A stretch of 64,000 nucleotides of DNA from JBKHXF01 sp046566145 (lineage in GTDB: Bacteria > Actinomycetota > Nitriliruptoria > Nitriliruptorales > Nitriliruptoraceae), in assembly GCA_046566145.1 (NCBI GenBank), contig JBKHXF010000019.1:1-64000 (forward strand), in the 5' to 3' direction. Position numbers and translations under genes: made by a program. Positions within the stretch are counted from its first letter, which is position 1. Every line of letters starts with the position of its first letter. Under the pieces are notes generated by a model that saw only the letters and a program-made list of their open reading frames with translations, had not been told where the DNA came from and did no database searches. Shown piece after piece: positions 12,346 to 20,725 of this stretch.

Positions 12346-12837
12346 ATGAACAGCGCCGTCCAGAAGTACCTCGAGGCCGCCTCGGGCCTGACGAACCTCA
12401 CCAAGTCCAAGGCGGAGCAGGTCGTCAAGCAGCTCGTGAAGCAGGGCGAGGCCGCCGGCGACAACGTCGGTGACCTCGTCGAGGAGCTGCTCGAGAAGCA
12501 GAAGCAGAACCGCGAGGCGCTCGTGTCGGTCGTCAAGACCGAGACCCAGCGCGCCGTCCGCGCCATGGGCGTGGCCACCACGTCGGAGGTGGAGCGGCTC
12601 CAGAAGCAGGTCGCCGACCTCAAGCGCGAGCTCGCCAAGGCCCAGGCGGCGCCGGCCGCGGCGCCGGCGAAGAAGGCCCCCGCGAAGAAGGCCACCAAGA
12701 AGACGCCCGCGAAGAAGGCGGCGGCGTCGAAGGCCGCGGCCAAGAAGACCGCCGCGAAGTCGACCGCCAAGAAGTCGACGGCCAAGAAGTCGCCTGCGAA
12801 GAAGACCGTCAAGAAGACCGCGAAGAAGAGCTCGTGA
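12346..12837 (+). CDS. Phasin-like coiled-coil protein with Lys/Ala-rich histone H1-like tail
   Basis: A 163-residue protein. Residues 1 to about 105 are helical and amphipathic, resembling phasin/PHA-granule or apolipoprotein-like proteins (NLTKSKAEQVVKQLVKQG; coiled coil at VERLQKQVADLKRELAKA). Residues from about 110 are repeated AKK, PAKK and STAKK units like histone H1 and mycobacterial HupB tails, likely to bind DNA or polyphosphate. The start ATG 12346 follows CCAGGAG. The stop TGA overlaps the GTG of the next small gene (GTGA), so translation is coupled. It is a nucleoid-associated or granule-associated candidate. Confidence 0.75.
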   Translation: MNSAVQKYLEAASGLTNLTKSKAEQVVKQLVKQGEAAGDNVGDLVEELLEKQKQNREALVSVVKTETQRAVRAMGVATTSEVERLQKQVADLKRELAKAQAAPAAAPAKKAPAKKATKKTPAKKAAASKAAAKKTAAKSTAKKSTAKKSPAKKTVKKTAKKSS

Positions 12838-13025
12838 CGCCGGAGCACCCACAGGCGGCCGGCTCGACCCCCGGGGCCGTCCCCGCCCGGACGGACGACC
12901 GCCTCACGGCGATCCGCGACGAGCTCGAGGCACTCGACGGGGTCGCGCTCGCCGAGCGCCCCGAGGTGTTCGAGCGGGTCCACCGGGTCCTCGTGGCCGA
13001 GCTGAACGCGCTCGAGGAGGTCTGA
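12834..13025 (+). CDS. Small conserved-context protein upstream of tlyA
   Basis: A 63-residue acidic protein of unknown function. After a variable Pro/Ala-rich start it has a helical C-terminal half (RLTAIRDELEALDGVALAE and VFERVHRVLVAELNALEEV). The GTG start at 12834 overlaps the stop of the phasin-like gene. Its own TGA (13023-13025) is only 6 bases before the first usable codon of tlyA and in the same frame. Short genes of this kind are commonly found in this position in actinobacterial tlyA operons. Confidence 0.7.
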   Translation: MTPEHPQAAGSTPGAVPARTDDRLTAIRDELEALDGVALAERPEVFERVHRVLVAELNALEEV

Positions 13026-13031
13026 GGCGCC

Positions 13032-13859
13032 CTGGGCACCCGCCGTCGCCGCCTCGACGCCGAGCTGGTCCGTCGCGGCCTCGTCGGTGACCTCGACGGT
13101 GCCCGGGCGCTGATCGACGCCGGCCGGGTCACCGTCGACGGCGGCCCGGCCACCAAGCCGAGCTCGCAGGTCGCGCCCGACCAGGCGGTCGCGGTCGCGC
13201 GGCCGGCGGCGCGCTTCGTCAGCCGCGGCGGCGAGAAGCTCGACCACGCCCTCGCCGCGTTCGGTGTCGAGGTCGAGGGGCGCAGCTGCCTCGACGCCGG
13301 GATCTCCACCGGCGGCTTCACCGACTGCCTGCTGCAGCGCGGGGCGGCCCACGTGACCGGCGTGGACGTCGGGTACGGGCAGGTCGCCGAGCGCGTCCGC
13401 ACCGACCCACGCGTCGAGGTGCGCGAGCGGACCAACGTCCGCGACCTGACCCCCGACGACCTGCCCACGCCGCCGGCGCTCATCGTCTGCGACGTGTCGT
13501 TCATCTCCCTCGCGTCGGTGCTGCCGACCCTGCACGCCCTCGGTCGCGGCGAGGCGGAGCTCGTCGCGCTCGTGAAGCCGCAGTTCGAGGCCGCCCGCCA
13601 CGAGGTCGGCGAGGGCGGCGTGGTGCGCGACCCGGGTGTGTGGCGACGCGTGCTGGTCGAGGTCGTCACCGCCGGCGCGGCGGTAGGGTGGGCCTGCCGG
13701 GGCGTGGTGGCCTCGCCGCTCACCGGCCCGGCGGGCAACGTCGAGTTCCTCGTCCACCTCGTCCCCACCGATGCGCCGGGGCACCCCGACGACGTCGGGG
13801 CCGCGATCGACGCCGCGGTGGCGCAGGGGCGCACCCGCGCGGAGCAGGAGGGCACGTGA
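13032..13859 (+). CDS. tlyA: TlyA family rRNA (cytidine-2'-O)-methyltransferase / hemolysin
   Basis: A 275-residue TlyA homologue. An S4 RNA-binding domain (RLDAELVRRGL...ARALIDAGRVTVDG) leads into an FtsJ-type methyltransferase with SRGGEKLDHAL, the SAM motif CLDAGISTGGFTDCLL, VTGVDVGYGQ and VKPQFEA. TlyA 2'-O-methylates rRNA and underlies capreomycin sensitivity in mycobacteria. No ATG, GTG or TTG occurs in frame before the S4 domain; the best start is CTG 13032, 11 bases after AGGAGG (13015-13020). The upstream 63-codon gene is in the same frame, separated by one TGA. The 3' end overlaps the nadK start (GTGA). Confidence 0.88.
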   Translation: MGTRRRRLDAELVRRGLVGDLDGARALIDAGRVTVDGGPATKPSSQVAPDQAVAVARPAARFVSRGGEKLDHALAAFGVEVEGRSCLDAGISTGGFTDCLLQRGAAHVTGVDVGYGQVAERVRTDPRVEVRERTNVRDLTPDDLPTPPALIVCDVSFISLASVLPTLHALGRGEAELVALVKPQFEAARHEVGEGGVVRDPGVWRRVLVEVVTAGAAVGWACRGVVASPLTGPAGNVEFLVHLVPTDAPGHPDDVGAAIDAAVAQGRTRAEQEGT

Positions 13860-14713
13860 AGGTCGGGCTCGTGGTCCACACCGGCCGCGCCGACTCGCGA
13901 ACGGCCGCGCACGACGCCGGTCGGCTCCTGAGCGACCTCGGCGTCGACGTCGTGGCGGCGCGCTTCGACGACGGGAACGGCGACGTCGACCTCGGCGTCC
14001 CGGAGGCCGAGCCGGAGGCGTTCGCCGCCGGCCTGGACCTCGCCGTCAGCTTCGGCGGCGACGGCACGTTCCTGCGGGCCGCACACCTGTGCCGGGACGC
14101 CGGCGTGCCCGTGCTCGGGGTGAACCTCGGCCGGCTCGGGTTCCTCGCGGAGGTCGAGGTCGACGACCTCGGCCACGCCCTGCGCTCCGTCGCCGACGGC
14201 GCGTGGCGGGTCGAGGACCGGGCGACGCTCGAGGTCGTGGTCGAGGACGAGCACGGCCGGGTCGTCGACGCCGGCTGGGCGCTGAACGAGGTGTCCATCG
14301 AGAAGAGCGCCCGCCAGCGGCTGCTGCTGATGGACGTCCACGTCGGGGAGAGCCTGTTCGCGAAGGTCCCGGCCGACGCGCTCGTGGTCGCGACCGCGAC
14401 CGGGTCGACCGCGTACGCGCTGTCGGCGGGGGGCCCGATCGTCTCGCCGCAGGTCGCCGCCACGCTCGTGACCCCGGTCGCCCCGCACTCGCTGTTCGAC
14501 CGGACGCTGGTGTGCGGTCCCGACGAGGCCGTGCGGGTGCTGGTCCTGCCCGACCAGGAGCCCGCGATCGTCTCCTGCGACGGGCGCGAGCCGGTCGAGG
14601 TGCCGGCCGCCGGCGCCGTCGTCGCCCGCGGGGGTGGCGCGCCCGTGCGCCTCGCCCGGGTCGGCCTGACCGACTTCTACGGGCTCGTCCGGCGCAAGTT
14701 CACGCTGCACTGA
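13856..14713 (+). CDS. nadK: NAD(+) kinase
   Basis: A 285-residue ATP-NAD kinase making NADP from NAD. The diagnostic GGDGTFL is at residues 67-73, followed by VLGVNLGRLGFLAEV, the NE motif in ALNEVSIEK and the glycine-rich TATGSTAYALSAGGPIV. Length is usual for the family. GTG 13856 overlaps the tlyA stop and has AGGAGG upstream. It is part of the conserved actinobacterial tlyA-nadK-recN operon. Cytoplasmic. Confidence 0.96.
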   Translation: MKVGLVVHTGRADSRTAAHDAGRLLSDLGVDVVAARFDDGNGDVDLGVPEAEPEAFAAGLDLAVSFGGDGTFLRAAHLCRDAGVPVLGVNLGRLGFLAEVEVDDLGHALRSVADGAWRVEDRATLEVVVEDEHGRVVDAGWALNEVSIEKSARQRLLLMDVHVGESLFAKVPADALVVATATGSTAYALSAGGPIVSPQVAATLVTPVAPHSLFDRTLVCGPDEAVRVLVLPDQEPAIVSCDGREPVEVPAAGAVVARGGGAPVRLARVGLTDFYGLVRRKFTLH

Positions 14714-14845
14714 CCGGCCCCGTCGCCGCATCGACGCCTCGCCGGCGGCATGCGTCCCCAGCCGGCCGTCGGGGCACCGTGGCCCCGGCCCGTCCCGAAC
14801 GTACGCTCGCGCCCCGCCCGCCCCCCGTCGACGAGGACCGCCACC

Positions 14846-16528
14846 GTGCTCGACGAGCTCCGCATCGAGGGGCTCGGCGTCATCGAGGACGCCGAGCTGC
14901 GCCTCTCGCCCGGCCTCACCGTCATCACCGGCGAGACCGGCGCCGGCAAGACCATGGTCGTCACCGCCCTCGAGCTGCTGCTCGGGGCGCGGGCCGACAC
15001 CTCCCTGGTCCGCGCCGGTTCGCGCGCCGCGTACGCCGAGGCCCGCGTCGTCCCCGTCCCCGTGGAGGCCGTCGAGGGCGGCTGGGTCGACGCCGACGCC
15101 GGCGAGCTCGTCGTCAGCCGCGAGGTCCCCGCCGACGGGCGCAGCCGCGCCCGCATCGACGGGCGGCTCGCGCCGGTCTCCGCGCTCGCGGAGGTGCTCG
15201 GCCCGGCGGTCGAGGTCCACGCGCAGCACGAGCACGTGGGGCTGACCCGCCCGGAGGTCCAGCGCGGCCTGCTCGACCGCTACGCCGGCGACCCGCACGC
15301 GCGGGCGCTTGCGGCCTACGCCGAGGCGTACGCCGCCTGGCGCGACGCCGTCCGCCGGCGCGACGAGCTCGCGGCCGACACGCACGAGCGGGCCCGCACC
15401 GTCGAGCGGCTGCGGTTCGAGGTCGGTGAGATCGACGCGGCCGCGCTCGACCCCGAGGCCGACGCGGCCCTGCCGACCGAGCTCGAGGTGCTCGAGCACG
15501 CCGAGGAGCTGCAGCACGCGGTGGCGCAGGCGGCCGCGGCGCTCGGCGAGGACGGCGTCGCCGAGCCACTCGGGGTGGCCGTGGAGGCGCTGCGGCGCCT
15601 GCCCGTCGACGATCCGACCCTCACCGCGCTGCGCGACCGGCTCGCCACCGTCGCGGAGGAGGTCTCCGACCTCGTCGGCGACCTCCGCGACGCGGGTGAG
15701 GCGCTCGAGGCCGACCCCGCCCGGCTCGAGGAGCTGCGCGCCCGCGCCCGGCTGCTCGGCGACCTGCAGCGCAAGTACGGCGCAGACGTGACCGAGGTGC
15801 TCGCCTACGCCGACGACGCCCGGGCCGAGCTCGCGCGCCTCGAGGCCGACGAGACCGACGCGGCGGAGCTCGACGAGCGGGTCGCCGCCCTGCGCGCCCA
15901 GGTCGAGGAGCGCGCCACCGCGGTCACGCGGGGCCGCGAGGTCGCGGCGGAGCGGCTCGCCGCGGCCGTCGACGGCCACCTCGCCGACCTCGCGATGCCG
16001 CACGCCCGCTTCACCGTCGCCGTGGAGCCGGACGACCCGGGGCCCGCCGGCGCGGACCGCGTCACCTTCCTGCTCGCCGCGAACCCCGGGGAGCCGTCGC
16101 GGCCCGTCGGCACCGCCGCGTCAGGCGGTGAGCGGAGCCGGGTGGCGCTCGCGATCGAGGTCGCCCTCGCCGACGTCGCCGACGCCCGCGTGCTCGTGTT
16201 CGACGAGGTCGACGCCGGCATCGGTGGGGCGACCGCGATGGCCGTGGGGGAGAAGCTGGCACGGCTCGCCCGCGGGGCCGTCGACGGCCGCCCACGTCAG
16301 GTCCTGTGCGTCACCCACCTCGCACAGCTCGCCGCGTTCGCGGACGTCCACCACGTGGTCGAGAAGGGCCTCGCGGACGGGCGCACGGTCACGACCACCC
16401 GTCAGGTCGCCGAGGACGACCGGATCGGGGAGCTGTCCCGGATGCTCGGTGGGGACGCCACCCGGACCGAGGGGCTCGACCACGCCCGAGCCCTGCTGCA
16501 GGAGGCGGCCGGGCGGCGCGCGTCGTGA
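14846..16528 (+). CDS. recN: DNA repair protein RecN
   Basis: A 560-residue SMC-like ATPase for double-strand-break repair. The N-terminal ATPase half has Walker A GETGAGKT at 29-36. The middle is coiled coil (long Glu/Arg/Ala-rich helices). The C-terminal half has the signature TAASGGERSRVALAIE and Walker B VLVFDEVDAGIGG, then the H-loop LCVTHLAQLA. The start at GTG 14846 gives the family N-terminus (LDELRIEGLGVIEDAEL); the open frame upstream is low complexity. It lies downstream of nadK with a 132-base gap. Confidence 0.95.
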   Translation: MLDELRIEGLGVIEDAELRLSPGLTVITGETGAGKTMVVTALELLLGARADTSLVRAGSRAAYAEARVVPVPVEAVEGGWVDADAGELVVSREVPADGRSRARIDGRLAPVSALAEVLGPAVEVHAQHEHVGLTRPEVQRGLLDRYAGDPHARALAAYAEAYAAWRDAVRRRDELAADTHERARTVERLRFEVGEIDAAALDPEADAALPTELEVLEHAEELQHAVAQAAAALGEDGVAEPLGVAVEALRRLPVDDPTLTALRDRLATVAEEVSDLVGDLRDAGEALEADPARLEELRARARLLGDLQRKYGADVTEVLAYADDARAELARLEADETDAAELDERVAALRAQVEERATAVTRGREVAAERLAAAVDGHLADLAMPHARFTVAVEPDDPGPAGADRVTFLLAANPGEPSRPVGTAASGGERSRVALAIEVALADVADARVLVFDEVDAGIGGATAMAVGEKLARLARGAVDGRPRQVLCVTHLAQLAAFADVHHVVEKGLADGRTVTTTRQVAEDDRIGELSRMLGGDATRTEGLDHARALLQEAAGRRAS

Positions 16529-16619
16529 GACGGGTACCGTCCCCGGCTGGCTCCGCCCCCCTCCGCGGCACCTGCCGGCGCCCCCGCCCCGCCCGTCCCC
16601 GCACCTGCCTGGCCCCATC

Positions 16620-17555
16620 GTGACCCGCCCCGACCCCAGCCGGGCGGCCCGCATGCGCGAGCCGCTCACCTCCCACGGCCCCGGCCGCGGGCGACGCCGT
16701 GGCCGCCGTGCGGGCGTCGTCTCGCTCGGCCCCTCCCCGGTCGGGGTGGGTGCCGTCGGTGACGGCGGCCGGCGCCCCGGACGGGGCTCGGCCCGGGCCC
16801 TCGTGGCGCTGGCCGTGCTCGCCGCCGGCGCCCTCGGGCTGCTGCAGGCCGCCGGCGCGGGCGAGGACCCCGCCGGGGAGGCCGCCGGGACGGCCCCCGC
16901 GGTCGCGGGCGCGCCGGCGGGCGGCAGCGACGCCAGCGCGCCGGCGCCGGCGGGCGGGCAGGACGCCGTCGTCACCCGTCCGAGCGCGACGACCCGCCCC
17001 TTCGCCACGGTGGGGGACCTGTCGCTGCACCTGCCGTCCGACGGGACCGTCCTGGTCGGCTTCCACGAGGCCTCGCAGCCCGCGGCCATGGCGATGACCC
17101 CGGTCGGCACGCTGCTCGACAACGCCAACACCACCCGGTTCACGCCGCCCGTCACGATCGAGGCGGGGAGCCCGTACGTGGTGATGTCCTCGCGTGGACG
17201 CCGACCCGCCCCGACGTCGGCCGTCGACCTCGTGCTGCGCGATGACGACCCGGTGCGCAGCCCCGTGACCGGGACCATCGTCGACGTCCGCCCGTACTCG
17301 CTCTACGACCGCTACCCCGACCACCGGATCGAGATCGTGCCGGACGGGCACCCGGGGCTCCGGGTCGTGCTCATCCACGTGGACCGGGTGAGCGTGCGCG
17401 TCGGCGACGTCGTGGTCGCGGGGGAGACGATCCTCGCCGAGACCGCCAACCGCTTCCCGTTCGGCAGCCACGTCGACCGCTACACCGAGCCGGAGACGTG
17501 GCCCCACGTCCACGTCGAGGTCAAGTCGGCCGACGCGCCCCGCCCGGAGGGCTGA
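16620..17555 (+). CDS. Membrane-anchored M23/LysM-context peptidase-like protein
   Basis: About 311 residues. There is a basic N-terminus, one signal-anchor helix (SARALVALAVLAAGALGLL), a Pro/Ala/Gly linker, then a C-terminal domain resembling lysostaphin-type M23 peptidases. The core has DPVRSPVTGTIVDV, VLIHVDRVSVRVGDVVVAGE and the terminal WPHVHVEVK, equivalent to the HxH zinc motif. The upstream HxxxD ligand pair of active M23 enzymes is not obvious, so it may be degenerate or non-enzymatic. The start is uncertain (GTG 16620 or ATG 16653). It lies between recN and pyrG, where many actinobacteria carry a copper-transport gene. Confidence 0.65.
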   Translation: MTRPDPSRAARMREPLTSHGPGRGRRRGRRAGVVSLGPSPVGVGAVGDGGRRPGRGSARALVALAVLAAGALGLLQAAGAGEDPAGEAAGTAPAVAGAPAGGSDASAPAPAGGQDAVVTRPSATTRPFATVGDLSLHLPSDGTVLVGFHEASQPAAMAMTPVGTLLDNANTTRFTPPVTIEAGSPYVVMSSRGRRPAPTSAVDLVLRDDDPVRSPVTGTIVDVRPYSLYDRYPDHRIEIVPDGHPGLRVVLIHVDRVSVRVGDVVVAGETILAETANRFPFGSHVDRYTEPETWPHVHVEVKSADAPRPEG

Positions 17556-17674
17556 CCGGCGCGCGGTCGTTGGCCGCCCGTGGGGGCGGGCGCTACCGTC
17601 GTCGAGGCCGCGTGACGTGCGGCCACCGCTGGCGGGTCGACCGCCGCCGGCGCGAGGCTGCCAGGAGCACACGC

Positions 17675-19387
17675 GTGTCCCACTCCCCGGACCACACCCC
17701 GAAGTTCGTGTTCGTCACGGGGGGCGTCTCGTCGGCGCTCGGCAAGGGCATCACGGCCGCGTCGCTGGGTCGGCTGCTGAAGAGCCGTGGGCTCAAGGTC
17801 ACGATGCAGAAGCTCGACCCGTACATCAACGTCGACCCCGGCACGATGAACCCGTTCGAGCACGGCGAGGTCTTCGTCACCCACGACGGCGGCGAGACCG
17901 ACCTCGACCTCGGTCACTACGAGCGCTTCATCGACGAGCAGCTCCACCGCGGCTCCAGCGTCTCCTCCGGCCAGATCTGGTCGTCGGTCATCACCAAGGA
18001 GCGCCGGGGCGACTACCTCGGCAAGACCGTCCAGGTGATCCCGCACATCACCAACGAGATCAAGGACCGCATCCACGCGGTGGCGCGCACCGGCGACGGC
18101 GACGTCGACGTGGTCATCATCGAGGTCGGCGGCACGGTCGGCGACATCGAGGGCCTGCCCTTCCTCGAGGCGATCCGGCAGCTGCGCTACGACGTCGGCC
18201 GCGAGAACATCTGCTACGTCCACTGCGCCCTGGTGCCCTACATCGCCGCGTCCGGCGAGCTGAAGACGAAACCCGCGCAGCACTCCGTCCGCGAGCTGCG
18301 CTCCATCGGTATCCAGCCCGACGTGCTGGTGCTGCGGGCGGACCGCGAGCTCGAGGAGGGGCTCAAGCGCAAGGTCGCGATGCAGTGCGACGTCGACACC
18401 GCCGCCGTCATCGCCGCGGTCGACCGCAGCTCGCTGTACGAGGTCCCCCTCGCCATGCACGACGAGGGGCTCGACCGCGTCGTCGCGCGCCGCCTCGACC
18501 TGCCCGACGTCGCCCCGGACCTGACCGAGTGGCGCGCCATCGTCGACCGGGTGCGCGCGGCCCGCGGCAGCGTCACGGTGGCGCTGGTCGGCAAGTACGT
18601 CGAGCTTCCCGACGCCTACCTCTCCGTCGCGGAGTCGCTGCGGCACGCCGGCCTGAAGCACGGCGTCGAGGTCGACATCGACTGGATCTCCTCGGACGAG
18701 CTCACGCCGGACAACGTCGAGGCGCGGCTCGCCCGCGCCGACGGGGTGCTCATCCCCGGCGGCTTCGGCATCCGCGGCGTCGAGGGCAAGGTGGAGGCCA
18801 TCCGGGTCGCTCGTGAGCAGCAGCGGCCGTTCCTGGGGCTGTGCCTGGGGCTGCAGTCCGCCTGCATCGAGTTCGCCCGCAACGTCGTCGGTCTGCCCTA
18901 CGCGCACTCGGCTGAGTTCGAGCCCAACACACCCGACCCCGTCATCGACCTGATGCCCGACCAGCGCGACGTCGAGGACAAGGGCGGCACGATGCGGCTC
19001 GGGTCGTACCCGGCCAAGCTCGCGGCCGGGACCCGCGTCCGGCGGGCCTACGGCGACGAGCCGGTCATCTACGAGCGGCACCGCCACCGCTTCGAGTTCA
19101 ACAACCGGTACCGGCAGCGCTTCGAGGAGCACGGGTTCACGTTCTCCGGGGTGTCGCCCGACGACCGGCTGGTCGAGTTCATCGAGCTCAGCGACCACCC
19201 GTGGTTCGTCGCCACCCAGGCCCACCCGGAGTTCACCTCGCGGCCCAACCGGCCACACCCGCTGTTCGACGGGTTCGTGGCGGCGGCGGTCCAGCACCGG
19301 CGCGAGGCGCAGGGCGTCCTGCCCGTCGAGCTCGACGAGCCGACGGTGGCCGAGATCGCCGAGGCGGTCGGCGTCGACGTCGACTGA
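17675..19387 (+). CDS. pyrG: CTP synthase
   Basis: A 570-residue enzyme converting UTP to CTP with glutamine. The N-terminal amidoligase has FVFVTGGVSSALGKGITAAS and KLDPYINVDPGTMNPFEHGE. The C-terminal glutamine amidotransferase has the nucleophile Cys in LGLCLGLQSA and the His-Glu pair in QAHPEF. About 25 residues longer than the E. coli enzyme, mostly at the ends. GTG 17675 follows CCAGGAG, and a TACCGT at 17593-17598 is a possible -10. Cytoplasmic, tetrameric in the family. Confidence 0.98.
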   Translation: MSHSPDHTPKFVFVTGGVSSALGKGITAASLGRLLKSRGLKVTMQKLDPYINVDPGTMNPFEHGEVFVTHDGGETDLDLGHYERFIDEQLHRGSSVSSGQIWSSVITKERRGDYLGKTVQVIPHITNEIKDRIHAVARTGDGDVDVVIIEVGGTVGDIEGLPFLEAIRQLRYDVGRENICYVHCALVPYIAASGELKTKPAQHSVRELRSIGIQPDVLVLRADRELEEGLKRKVAMQCDVDTAAVIAAVDRSSLYEVPLAMHDEGLDRVVARRLDLPDVAPDLTEWRAIVDRVRAARGSVTVALVGKYVELPDAYLSVAESLRHAGLKHGVEVDIDWISSDELTPDNVEARLARADGVLIPGGFGIRGVEGKVEAIRVAREQQRPFLGLCLGLQSACIEFARNVVGLPYAHSAEFEPNTPDPVIDLMPDQRDVEDKGGTMRLGSYPAKLAAGTRVRRAYGDEPVIYERHRHRFEFNNRYRQRFEEHGFTFSGVSPDDRLVEFIELSDHPWFVATQAHPEFTSRPNRPHPLFDGFVAAAVQHRREAQGVLPVELDEPTVAEIAEAVGVDVD

Positions 19388-19605
19388 GGCCGCGCACGCC
19401 CGGGACGGCCGCGCTCCGGGGTCGGTCCGTGACGCCACGTCACCGTCGCTGACCGTGCGCGACCCGTTCGTGCGGGGTGCGCATCCATGCGCCCTCCAGT
19501 GCTCGGACTAGCCCATCTCGGCCACCTTCCCGGCCTGGTGGACCGAACCGAGGAGGCGCGGCCCGACCGGGTCGCGACGACGTCGTCCTCGGGAGGACCC
19601 GCACG

Positions 19606-20076
19606 ATGAAGCGCCGCACGCTCGCCACCGCCCTGACCGCTGCCGCGGTCGGCGGCATCCTCGCCATCCCCACCGTCAGCTCCGCCGGCCACGGGGGCGC
19701 GCTCACCGACGGCACCTTCTCCGGTCGCGCGGAGGTCGCCAACGGCGCCACCAACAACCGCATCGTGGGTGACCCCAACGGTGGCGGTGAGGCCTACGTC
19801 TTCTCCACCGGTGGGGGCGTCGTCTGCTACGTCCTCGAGGTCGACAAGATCGCGCCGGCCACCGCCGCGCACATCCACGAGGCCGCCGCCGGCGCCAACG
19901 GCCCGGTCGTGGTGAACCTCACGCCGCCGACCAACGGCTCCTCCGCGGGCTGCGTCGACACCGGCGACCAGGACCTCGCCGCCGACATCACGCTGCGCGA
20001 GCCCGAGAACTACTACGTGAACGTGCACAACGCCGAGTACCCCGGCGGTGCCGTCCGTGCCCAGCTCGGCAACTGA
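19606..20076 (+). CDS. Secreted CHRD-domain protein
   Basis: A 156-residue exported protein. The signal peptide is residues 1-27 (MKRRTLATALTAAAVGGILA, cleavage after VSSAG or so). The mature part has the CHRD domain: GEAYVFSTGGGVVCYVLEVDKI, AAHIHEAAAGANGPVVVNL and EYPGGAVRAQL. Two Cys residues (in VVCYV and AGCVD) could form a disulfide. CHRD domains occur in chordin and many bacterial surface proteins; the function is unknown. ATG 19606 has GGGAGG nine bases upstream. It stands alone between pyrG and a hairpin. Confidence 0.88.
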   Translation: MKRRTLATALTAAAVGGILAIPTVSSAGHGGALTDGTFSGRAEVANGATNNRIVGDPNGGGEAYVFSTGGGVVCYVLEVDKIAPATAAHIHEAAAGANGPVVVNLTPPTNGSSAGCVDTGDQDLAADITLREPENYYVNVHNAEYPGGAVRAQLGN

Positions 20077-20095
20077 CGAGCACCCAGTAGCCTCC

Positions 20096-20131
20096 ACGGG
20101 GGCGTGCCGGCAGCCGCCGGCGCGCCCCCGT
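20096..20131 (+). terminator. Hairpin after the CHRD gene
   Basis: Arms 20096-20110 and 20117-20131 pair over 15 bp with one G-U and a 6-base loop. There is no U-tract. The position 20 bases after the CHRD stop and before the Nudix gene fits a terminator. Confidence 0.6.
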
Positions 20132-20166
20132 CGCCGTTCCCGCCGCCGTCCCCGTGAGGTCGCCAG

Positions 20167-20706
20167 GTGTTCGAGACGCTGTCGTCCGAGGTCGTCCACG
20201 ACGGCTACGTGCGGGTCACGGTGGACCGGGTCCGGATGCCCGACGGCAGCACCGAGACGCGCGAGTACGCCACGAACTTCGACGCGGTCGCGGTGGTCGC
20301 GCTGACCGACGGCGACGAGGTGGTGCTGCTGCGCCAGTACCGCCAGCCCCACGGCACCTACTTCCTCGAGCTCCCGGCCGGCAAGCTCGACGTCGAGGGG
20401 GAGGACCCCGCCGACGCCGCGCAGCGGGAGCTCGTCGAGGAGGCCGGGATGCGTGCCGGAACCCTCGTGCACCTCACCCGCTTCGCGAACTCCGCCGGCT
20501 GGACCACGGAGCGCACCGACCTGTACCTCGCGACGGGACTGGAGCGGGTGTCACCGCCGGCGGACTTCGTCCCGAAGGCGGAGGAGGCCGACATGGAGGT
20601 CCTGACGCTCCCGCTGGACGCGGCGCTCGACGCGGTGCGCGACGGCACGGTCACGGACGCGAAGACGATCCTCGGGATCCTGCTGGCGGCGGACCGCCGG
20701 GCCTGA
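20167..20706 (+). CDS. Nudix hydrolase, ADP-ribose pyrophosphatase-like
   Basis: A 179-residue Nudix protein of the ADP-ribose pyrophosphatase type. The sequence runs VVLLRQYRQP, then ELPAGKLDVEGEDPADAA and QRELVEEAGM. The spacing in the Nudix box is one residue longer than GX5E, in the loop before the first Glu, while REL-EE-G is intact. It probably hydrolyses ADP-ribose or a similar nucleoside diphosphate. The start GTG 20167 follows GTGAGG. It converges on the PLD-family gene. Confidence 0.9.
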   Translation: MFETLSSEVVHDGYVRVTVDRVRMPDGSTETREYATNFDAVAVVALTDGDEVVLLRQYRQPHGTYFLELPAGKLDVEGEDPADAAQRELVEEAGMRAGTLVHLTRFANSAGWTTERTDLYLATGLERVSPPADFVPKAEEADMEVLTLPLDAALDAVRDGTVTDAKTILGILLAADRRA

Positions 20707-20725
20707 GCGCCTGGGCCCCAGCCGC

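Noticed and set aside
13023..13025. TGA between the small gene and tlyA as a second selenocysteine codon
   Set aside because: No Cys is expected there in the family, no SECIS-like loop was seen, and the following CTG with a spaced Shine-Dalgarno sequence gives a simpler start.
10845..13784. A very long minus-strand open frame (979 codons) across several genes
   Set aside because: It is the antisense of recognisable + strand genes and has low-complexity Arg/Ala content. Such frames are common in GC-rich genomes.
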